Assembly: GCA_944320255.1 (NCBI GenBank)
Contig: CALUGU010000011.1
Span: 1-38,360 of the forward strand
Length of the DNA stretch: 38,360 bases
Reading direction: 5' to 3'
From: an uncultured Prevotella sp.
GTDB taxonomy: Bacteria > Bacteroidota > Bacteroidia > Bacteroidales > Bacteroidaceae
The position numbers were made by a program, and so were the translations under genes. Positions within the stretch are counted from its first letter, which is position 1. The number at the start of each line of letters is the position of its first letter. Of this stretch, positions 32,797 to 38,360 are shown in pieces. The notes beneath the pieces are model-generated. The model was not told where the DNA came from. It did not search any database and worked only from the letters and a program-made list of their open reading frames with translations.

Positions 32797-32887
32797 GGGC
32801 TGATGAGGGCGTGTGTGGTAATTGCTTGCTGTTCAAGCAGTTGCAAAACGTGGTTTTTTGGCTTGCCGTTGGCCGTGTTTTGCAACG

Positions 32888-32926
32888 CCGAAGGCCGCAT
32901 ATCGCGGGGCGATATGCGGCCTTCGG
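32888..32926. repeat. 18-base perfect hairpin with GGG loop
   Basis: CCGAAGGCCGCATATCGC (32888-32905) pairs perfectly with 32909-32926 around GGG. It lies in the centre of the inverted repeat formed by the 44-base units. No T-run follows, so a role as terminator is uncertain. Confidence 0.85.
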
Positions 32927-32954
32927 TATTATTATGGGGTAGGGGAGGCAGGGC

Positions 32955-33088
32955 GGATGAGCCTGATGTGCCTGATAAGCCTGATTGGCCTAATATGAAA
33001 AAGGAAATGTATTATTCACTTTTCATTATTCATTTTTCATTTAAAGTGTATTGGATTTTTCATTGTTCATTTTTAATTTTTCATTTTC
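32955..33088. repeat. GATAAGCCTGATTGGCC words and inverted copy of the 44-base repeat
   Basis: First a block of GCCTGATAAG words (32955-32996), then about one and a half units of the 44-base repeat in inverse orientation (33021-33088), ending two bases before the polA stop codon at 33091. No gene is seen here. Confidence 0.8.
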
Positions 33089-33090
33089 AA

Positions 33091-35856
33091 TCAGTGTGCC
33101 TCCAGCCAGTTCGCGCCCCATCCGCAGTCGGCCACGAGGGGAACGTTGAGCGGATATGCGCCCTGCATCTCCTCCAGGACTATGCGCTCCACGCGCTCCC
33201 GCTCGTCGGGATAGACGCTGAAGTTAAGTTCGTCGTGCACCTGTAGTATCATCTTCGAGCGCAGGCCCTCGCGGCGGAAGCGGTCGTAGATGCGCACCAT
33301 GGCGATTTTGATTATGTCCGCCGCCGTGCCCTGTATCGGGGCGTTGATGGCGTTGCGCTCGGCGAAGCCGCGCACCGTGGCGTTGTGCGACGTGATGTCT
33401 GGCAGGTAGCGGCGGCGGTGCATCAGCGTCTCGGCGTAGCCCCGCTCCCGCGCCGCGGCCTTGGCCTGCTCCATGTAGTCGGCCACGCGGGGGAACGTGG
33501 CGAAATACCCGTCTATCAGCTCCGTGGCCTCCTTGCGGCTGATGTCGAGCCGTTCGGCAAGGCCGAAGACGGTGATGCCGTAGATGATGCCGAAGTTGGC
33601 CCGCTTGGCCTTGGTGCGCTGGTCGCGCGTCACGCTGTCCATCGTCTCGTGGTAAATCTTGGCGGCCGTGGCGGCGTGGATGTCGTAGCCTTCGCGGAAG
33701 GCCTCCGTCATGTTCTCGTCGCCGCTGAGGTGCGCCATGACGCGCAGCTCTATTTGCGAGTAGTCGGCCGAGAAGAACAGGCACCCCTCCTCCGGCACGA
33801 AGGCCTTGCGTATCTCCTTGCCGTCCTCACCCCGCACGGGGATGTTTTGCAGGTTGGGGTCGCTCGACGAGAGTCGTCCCGTGGCCGTGACGGTCTGGTT
33901 GAACGACGTGTGTATGTGCCCCGTCCTTGGGTTCACGAGCTTCGGCAGGGCGTCAACGTAGGTGCCCAGGAGCTTCTTCAGCCCCCGGTGTTCCAGTATC
34001 TTGCCCACTATCTCGCTCTTGCCGCGCAGCTGCTGGAGCACCTCCTCCGACGTGACGTACTGCCCCGTCTTCGTGCGTTTTGGCTTTTCCACAATCTTCA
34101 TCTTGCCGAAGAGTATCTCGCCCACCTGCCTCGGCGAGGCTATGTTGAACTCCTCGCCCGCCAGCCGGTAAATATCCTGCTCCATGCCCGTCATCCTCGC
34201 CGTGAGCATCTGCGACGTCTCGGCCAGCGACTCCGTGTCGAGCCGCACGCCGTTCATCTCCATCGAGGCCAGCACGCGCACCAAGGGCATCTCCACCTCG
34301 GTGAACAGCTGCCACACGCCGGCCTCCTTCAGGCGCGGCTCAAGCAAGTTTTTCAGGCGCAGGGTGACGTCGGCGTCTTCGGCGGCGTACTCGTACACCT
34401 CCTCCGGCCGCAGCTCGCGCATCGACCGCTGGCCCTTTCCCTTCGGGCCGATCAGCTCGTCTATGTGTATCGTTTTATAGTCAAGGTACACCTCGGCCAT
34501 GTAATCCATGTTGTGGCGAAGCTCCGGTTGCAGCAGGTAGTGGGCTATCATCGTGTCGAACATCTCGCCCGCCAGCTCAACGCCGTAACCTGCCAGCACC
34601 TCAAGGTCGTACTTGATGTTCTGCCCGATTTTCTCTATCGAGGGGTTTTCGTACGCTGGTTTGAAAATATTAACAATCTTTTCGGCTTCTTTACGTTCGG
34701 CGGGAACGGGCACGTAAAACGCCTCAAATTCCTCGACGGCGAAGCTCAAACCCACCAATTCGGCGTCCATCGTGTTGGTTGAAGTCGTCTCCGTGTCTAA
34801 ACTTAAAAAACTTTTTGTCATAAAAAAGTCACGGAGCGCGAGCATATCGTCCTCTGTGTCAACGAGTTTATACGTGTGCGGTGTGTCGTTTAACGCTTTC
34901 AGATTCGATTTTTCGGCGTCAACCTGCCCTTCGGTCGGGTTTTCCGCAAATAAATCCAACTGTGCGTTAGCTTTGTTTTTGAAATTTTCAATCTTGTTAA
35001 TAAACCTGTCCGAGAGCGTCTTAAACTCCAGTTCGGCAAATATCTGGCGCAGCTTGTCGGCGTCAGGCTCGGTCACCCGCAGCGCATCGAGGTCGAGGCT
35101 GACGGGCACGTCGGTGCGTATCGTGGCGAGGAACTTCGAGAAGCGTATCTGCTCCGCGTTCTCCTCCACCTTCTTCTTGAGCGCGCCCTTCAGTTCAGCG
35201 GTGCGCTCCAGCAGGGCGTCTATCGAGCCGAACTGCTGCAGCAGCTTCACGGCCGTCTTCTCGCCCACGCCGGGACAGCCGGGGATGTTGTCCGAGGCGT
35301 CGCCCATCAGGCCGAGCAGGTCAACCACCTGCGACGTCGATGAAATGGAGTATTTCCGGCAGACGCCCTCCTCGTCGAGCGTCTCGTAGCCCCCGCCGTG
35401 GCGCGGGCGGTACATCACGACGTTGCCGCCCACGAGCTGGCCGTAGTCCTTGTCGGGCGTCAGCATGTACGTCCTGACGCCCTCGCGGTCGGCCTGCCTG
35501 GCCAGGGTGCCTATCACGTCGTCGGCCTCGAAGCCCTCCGCCTCCAAGACGGGTATGCGCATGGCCGCCAGCACCTCCTTTATCACGGGCACGGAGCGGC
35601 GTATGTCCTCCGGCGTCTCCTCGCGCTGCGCCTTGTATTGGGCGTAGGCCTCGCTGCGGAAGGTGGGGCCGTGGGGGTCGAAGGCCACGCCCAGGTACGT
35701 AGGCCTCTCCTTCGAGAGCACCTCGTGCAGCGTGTTGCAGAAGCCCATCACCGCCGACGTGTTCATGCCCTTGGAATTAATCCTTGGGCTCTTTATGAAT
35801 GCGTAATAAGCCCTGTAAATCAAGGCGTAAGCGTCGAGAAGAAAAAGTTTGTCCAT
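33091..35856 (-). CDS. polA: DNA polymerase I
   Basis: PolA fills gaps and removes RNA primers. The 921-residue protein has all three domains. The 5'-3' exonuclease starts LFLLDAYALIYRAYYAF and has GFEADDVIGTLA. The 3'-5' exonuclease keeps its motifs: SLDTETT (about 352), QNIKYDLE and EYAAEDADVT, so proofreading should be active. The polymerase has motif A SADYSQIELRV (about 693), motif B RTKAKRANFGIIYG (about 745) and motif C VHDEL (about 871). Length is normal. It is divergent from the polyprenyl synthase gene, the two starts being 85 bases apart. Confidence 0.98.
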   Translation of the reverse strand: MDKLFLLDAYALIYRAYYAFIKSPRINSKGMNTSAVMGFCNTLHEVLSKERPTYLGVAFDPHGPTFRSEAYAQYKAQREETPEDIRRSVPVIKEVLAAMRIPVLEAEGFEADDVIGTLARQADREGVRTYMLTPDKDYGQLVGGNVVMYRPRHGGGYETLDEEGVCRKYSISSTSQVVDLLGLMGDASDNIPGCPGVGEKTAVKLLQQFGSIDALLERTAELKGALKKKVEENAEQIRFSKFLATIRTDVPVSLDLDALRVTEPDADKLRQIFAELEFKTLSDRFINKIENFKNKANAQLDLFAENPTEGQVDAEKSNLKALNDTPHTYKLVDTEDDMLALRDFFMTKSFLSLDTETTSTNTMDAELVGLSFAVEEFEAFYVPVPAERKEAEKIVNIFKPAYENPSIEKIGQNIKYDLEVLAGYGVELAGEMFDTMIAHYLLQPELRHNMDYMAEVYLDYKTIHIDELIGPKGKGQRSMRELRPEEVYEYAAEDADVTLRLKNLLEPRLKEAGVWQLFTEVEMPLVRVLASMEMNGVRLDTESLAETSQMLTARMTGMEQDIYRLAGEEFNIASPRQVGEILFGKMKIVEKPKRTKTGQYVTSEEVLQQLRGKSEIVGKILEHRGLKKLLGTYVDALPKLVNPRTGHIHTSFNQTVTATGRLSSSDPNLQNIPVRGEDGKEIRKAFVPEEGCLFFSADYSQIELRVMAHLSGDENMTEAFREGYDIHAATAAKIYHETMDSVTRDQRTKAKRANFGIIYGITVFGLAERLDISRKEATELIDGYFATFPRVADYMEQAKAAARERGYAETLMHRRRYLPDITSHNATVRGFAERNAINAPIQGTAADIIKIAMVRIYDRFRREGLRSKMILQVHDELNFSVYPDERERVERIVLEEMQGAYPLNVPLVADCGWGANWLEAH

Positions 35857-35893
35857 GCTTTTGTAAGTTTTTTACGTGTAAAGTTACGGTTTT

Positions 35894-35926
35894 TTTGCTA
35901 ATAATCGGATAAAATCACTACTTTTG
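35894..35926 (+). promoter_or_regulatory. Promoter of the polyprenyl synthase gene
   Basis: TTTG at 35894-35897, 21 bases, TACTTTTG at 35919-35926: a perfect match to the Bacteroidetes consensus. Transcription should start about ten bases before the ATG at 35942, which excludes the in-frame TTG at 35924 as a start. Confidence 0.8.
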
Positions 35927-35941
35927 TATCAAATTTGTAGC

Positions 35942-36922
35942 ATGATGGATTATTTGTCTGTAATAAAAGAACCCATAACGGCAGAGCTGGAGCAGTTTGT
36001 CAGCCTGTTCAACGCATCCCTGACACATGATGGAAAGCTGCAAGAGGAAATCTTCGCACGCATCCGCCGGCGCGCCGGCAAGCGCATGAGGCCCATGCTC
36101 ATCATGCTCATGGCCAAGAACTACGGCGCCGTCAACGACGCCACGCTGCACGCCGCCGTGGGCCTGGAGCTGCTGCACACCGCCTCGCTCGTGCACGACG
36201 ACGTGGTGGACGAGAGCCGCGAACGCCGCGGGCAGGCCTCGGTCAACGCCCTGTATGACAACAAGGTGGCCGTGCTCGTGGGCGACTACATCCTCTCGAC
36301 GGCCCTGCTGAACGTCTCGGTTACGCAAAACCTGCTGATAGTCAAGTACTTGTCAGAGCTTGGGCGCACGCTCTCCGACGGCGAAATCCTCCAGCTTACG
36401 AGCATCGCCGACAGCGAAATATCCGAGGAAACGTATTACCGGATAATCAGCCGGAAGACGGCCGCCCTGTTCGAGGCGTGCTGCGCAATCGGCGCAATAT
36501 CCGCCGGAGTGCCCGAAAGCAGGGTGGGGGAGGCCAAACGCTTCGGCAAGACGCTGGGCATAATCTTCCAAATCCGCGACGACATCTTCGACTATTACGA
36601 CTCCGACGAAATCGGCAAGCCCACCGGCAACGACATGGTCGAGGGCAAACTGACGCTCCCCGTCATCTACGCCCTGCGCTCCACGGGCGACGAGGAGATG
36701 CTCGCCCTCGCCCGCAAGGTGAAGGCCGGCACCGTGAGCGGCGGCGAGATAGCCCGCCTCGTGGCCTTCACCAAGGCCAACGGCGGCATAGAATACGCCG
36801 AGCGGCGCATGCAGGAGCTGCACGGCGAGGCGCAGGCCTTCATCGAAAGCCAGGTGGCCGACCCCACCCTCAAGCGCAGCCTCACGGCATATCTCGACTA
36901 TGTGATAAAGCGAAGCAAGTAG
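35942..36922 (+). CDS. Polyprenyl diphosphate synthase (octaprenyl type)
   Basis: Trans-prenyltransferase of about 326 residues that elongates farnesyl diphosphate with isopentenyl diphosphate, most likely to the side chain of menaquinone. The first aspartate-rich motif is HDDVVDE (about 85-91), the second RDDIFDYYD (about 212-220); RAGKRMRPMLIML is the conserved substrate-binding stretch. Two ATG codons in a row (35942, 35945) could serve; both lie just after the predicted transcription start. Product length cannot be read with certainty from the sequence. IspG in this window feeds the same pathway. Terminator-like tandem repeats follow. Confidence 0.92.
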   Translation: MMDYLSVIKEPITAELEQFVSLFNASLTHDGKLQEEIFARIRRRAGKRMRPMLIMLMAKNYGAVNDATLHAAVGLELLHTASLVHDDVVDESRERRGQASVNALYDNKVAVLVGDYILSTALLNVSVTQNLLIVKYLSELGRTLSDGEILQLTSIADSEISEETYYRIISRKTAALFEACCAIGAISAGVPESRVGEAKRFGKTLGIIFQIRDDIFDYYDSDEIGKPTGNDMVEGKLTLPVIYALRSTGDEEMLALARKVKAGTVSGGEIARLVAFTKANGGIEYAERRMQELHGEAQAFIESQVADPTLKRSLTAYLDYVIKRSK

Positions 36923-36946
36923 GCATACGGCGCAAGCCAACCCGAC

Positions 36947-37057
36947 ACCCACCCCGGCCCTCTTTTGGAAGAGGGGCTTAATGTGCAAGTACCCACCCCG
37001 GCCCTCTTTTGGAGGAGTGGCTTAATGTGCAAGCACCCACCCCGGCCCTCCCGAAGT
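36947..37057. repeat. Tandem repeat with 44-base period, 2.5 copies
   Basis: Copies start at 36947, 36991 and 37035. Each has ACCCACCCCGGCCCTC followed by a small hairpin (CCCTCT, TTTGGA, AGAGGG) and TTAATGTGCAAG. The hairpins may end transcription of the polyprenyl synthase gene. CCCACCCCGGCCC is a sequence I recall as common between genes in Bacteroidetes. Confidence 0.9.
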
Positions 37058-37130
37058 GATGGAGCTTGGAATGCTTTGCTGGTTACGTGCTGATAAGTTT
37101 TTTGCAATGATTTGATAATCAAATAATTAC

Positions 37131-37167
37131 AAACGGCGGCAAATCGCACTGCGATTTGCCGCCGTTT
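37131..37167. repeat. 17-base perfect hairpin with ACT loop
   Basis: AAACGGCGGCAAATCGC (37131-37147) pairs perfectly with 37151-37167 around a three-base loop. It resembles in design the hairpins at 30935 and 32888 (GC-rich base, short loop). There is no long T-run. Confidence 0.85.
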
Positions 37168-37189
37168 GCGTTGCTGTTTGCGGTCTCTT

Positions 37190-37396
37190 GTCAGCCAAAT
37201 AGCCGCCAGTCAGGCATAAGCCCAATGAGGCAAATAGGCCAAATAGGCATAATGGTAGATTAGCCCGATAAGCCTGATTAGCCAAATGCGCCCAAGCGGT
37301 AGCCATCCACGGCGTATCAGGCTAATCAGGCTCATTGGGCTTATATTCTTATTAGGCATATTTCCCTATTATCCTTATTCGGCTTATCAGTCTGAT
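37190..37396. repeat. Low-complexity gap: GATAAGCCTGATTAGCC words in both orientations
   Basis: Words such as AGGCAAATAGGCC and GATAAGCCTGATTAGCC (37200-37290) face complementary words TCAGGCTAATCAGGCTCATT (37317-37336), so part can fold into a hairpin. The region holds no gene and ends at the stop of the four-helix-bundle gene. Confidence 0.8.
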
Positions 37397-37966
37397 TTAC
37401 TTTCCCCTATTCCTCCTAAGCCATTCAGTCCTTGCCCGGTACATCTCCTCGCGCAGTCCGCCGTTCTCCATGAAGTCACGTTTCAGCCTGTCTATGAATT
37501 TCCTTAGCATCGCGTCGGTCTGGTGGATGAGCGTTATGGCGATGTTGGCCACGGTCTCGTCGCTCCTCAGTTTTACGGCTTCCCGGTAATATGCGCTGTC
37601 GTTGTGCTTTGTGCATACGGCGCGTGTCCGGGCGGCCTTGGCACTGTTGAGTTCCCAGAGAGTGAGCTCCCGCACGCGGAGATAGTCCTCATAGTCGGCT
37701 AACAGCTCTTGCAGGCTTGCCCGTCCCACGTTAGTCAGCTTCAGTTCGGTCTCTTTCGACGTGGTGCTTGCTGCGCTGCCCTCCGCTATGTTCTGCTTGC
37801 ACGACCGTGCCGCCTGCACCATCTGGTCTATCGTGCGGTCGCCTTTTTCAAGGTATTTATGAGCAAAATAAAATGTAATGTCATAAATGCACTCCGCCTT
37901 TTGGTAGACAATCAGGTTGCGGTAGTTGCCCCTTTGTGGTATGAACGGCCGGTTGTCGTTAGTCAT
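37397..37966 (-). CDS. Four-helix-bundle protein (S23/23S rRNA intervening-sequence type)
   Basis: Protein of 189 residues. YRNLIVYQKAECIYDITFYF (about 15-34), DRTIDQMVQAARSCKQNIAE and ELKLTNVGRASLQELLADYE are the signature helices of the S23-type four-helix bundle family, first seen encoded inside 23S rRNA intervening sequences but widespread as stand-alone genes in Bacteroidetes. The C-terminal suffix (about 130-189) is the form with an added domain. Function is unknown. It is flanked on both sides by GATAAGCC-type repeats, and no rRNA is near. Confidence 0.88.
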   Translation of the reverse strand: MTNDNRPFIPQRGNYRNLIVYQKAECIYDITFYFAHKYLEKGDRTIDQMVQAARSCKQNIAEGSAASTTSKETELKLTNVGRASLQELLADYEDYLRVRELTLWELNSAKAARTRAVCTKHNDSAYYREAVKLRSDETVANIAITLIHQTDAMLRKFIDRLKRDFMENGGLREEMYRARTEWLRRNRGK

Positions 37967-37998
37967 AGTATTCTTTTCTTTTTGGTGATTAATTATTG

Positions 37999-38190
37999 GT
38001 TATAAGCCTGATTAGCCTGATAAGCCTTATAGGTGATAAGCCCAATGAGCCTGATAGGCCTGATAAGCCTTATAGGTGATAGGCCCAATGAGCCTGATTA
38101 GCCTGATAAGCCTTACAGGGGATGAGTCCAATGAGCCTGATAGGCCTGATGTGCCGCGGCGTATTTGGCTCATTAGGCTCATTGGCCTTA
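37999..38190. repeat. Tandem repeat of GCCTGATAAGCCTTATAGG units, 43-base period
   Basis: The TAAGCCTTA element recurs at 38021, 38064 and 38107, exactly 43 bases apart, inside units made of GCCTGATAAG words and CCCAATGAG. The words contain TAA, TGA and TAG. It fills the gap between the four-helix-bundle gene and deoC. Confidence 0.9.
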
Positions 38191-38195
38191 TTTTC

Positions 38196-38360
38196 TCAAA
38201 AGAATTTCGTCTCTTCCCCGACTATCTCGCTGAGCAGCATATTGGCCAGGCGGCTGGTGCCGAGGCGCAGCCACTTGTTAGTGAGCCATTTTTCGCCCAG
38301 GACCTCTTTTACTATCGTGTAGTAGATAAGTGCGTCAGTGACCGAGTTAAGGCCGCCAGC
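38196..38360 (-). CDS. deoC: Deoxyribose-phosphate aldolase, C-terminal 54 residues (cut by window edge)
   Basis: DeoC splits deoxyribose 5-phosphate into glyceraldehyde 3-phosphate and acetaldehyde in deoxynucleoside breakdown. The 54 codons before the TGA at 38196-38198 read AGGLNSVTDALIYYTIVKEV, then a GEKWLT stretch and RLGTSRLANMLLSEI, which match the last strand and phosphate-binding GTSRLA helix of Bacteroidetes DeoC, and end ETKFF. The rest of the gene lies beyond the right edge. It is too short to appear as a long ORF, so the call rests on this motif. Confidence 0.85.
   Translation of the reverse strand, partial: AGGLNSVTDALIYYTIVKEVLGEKWLTNKWLRLGTSRLANMLLSEIVGEETKFF

Noticed and set aside
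37397..37966. Four-helix-bundle gene as evidence of an rRNA operon
   Set aside because: The family is named for rRNA intervening sequences, but no rRNA sequence is present in the window.
24508..38000. Long plus- and minus-strand ORFs opposite ispG, the lyase, the ATPase, polA and the prenyl synthase (for example 27619-28956 and 33385-34782)
   Set aside because: They are shadows produced by the high GC content of the real genes and have no domains.

Overview
The window looks like a chromosomal segment of a member of the Bacteroidales (Prevotella/Bacteroides-like). The reasons are the Bacteroidetes promoter pattern (TTTG, 19-21 bases, TAnnTTTG) at several genes, few Shine-Dalgarno sites, a type II-C CRISPR-Cas locus with 47-base repeats, a long-form IspG next to PurE, a DUF4468-like secreted protein, an AAA-ATPase-like/PD-(D/E)XK protein, and intergenic gaps full of stop-codon-rich low-complexity repeats. 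No rRNA, tRNA, transposase or integrase gene was seen.

Region 1 (1-8250) is a complete-looking type II-C CRISPR-Cas locus. It has a 26-repeat array read rightward and a leftward cas9-cas1-cas2 operon (8111 to 2466). Every repeat carries a perfect Bacteroidetes -7 box with a TTG 19 bases upstream, so each repeat may start its own crRNA transcript. I found no convincing tracrRNA.

Region 2 (8271-24311) is the most unusual part: a leftward run of eight or nine closely spaced genes. In transcription order they encode a small membrane protein, a lipoprotein with a possible vWA-like fold, a three-helix membrane protein, a tubulin/FtsZ-like GTPase, a 1301-residue actin/Hsp70-like ATPase with a Gly/Gln-rich insertion, a 674-residue protein with a possible degenerate Hsp70-like domain, a zinc-ribbon GTPase, a GAP1-like protein, and a lipoprotein with YD-like repeats fused through membrane helices to a second zinc-ribbon GTPase. 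The last two GTPases share the same P-loop signature. I infer one envelope-spanning machine in which an outer sensor is coupled to cytoplasmic nucleotide switches and two cytoskeleton-type folds. The GTPase/GAP1 part recalls families described in NTP-dependent conflict systems; the joint presence of tubulin-like and actin-like members is what makes this copy worth following up. Its position next to CRISPR-Cas suggests a defence island, but function is not shown by the sequence.

Region 3 (24441-29830) holds housekeeping and secreted-enzyme genes: purE-ispG (leftward), a family 1 pectate-lyase-like enzyme (rightward) and a small PAS protein (leftward).

Region 4 (29902-32567) has a perfect promoter, a roughly 250-base structured leader and an AT-rich DUF4468-like gene with a strong ribosome binding site, facing an AAA-ATPase-like/PD-(D/E)XK protein. 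Region 5 (32577-38360) holds polA and a divergent polyprenyl diphosphate synthase, a four-helix-bundle (S23-type) protein, and the C-terminal end of deoC. Its gaps are packed with tandem repeats of 43-44 bases and long perfect hairpins.
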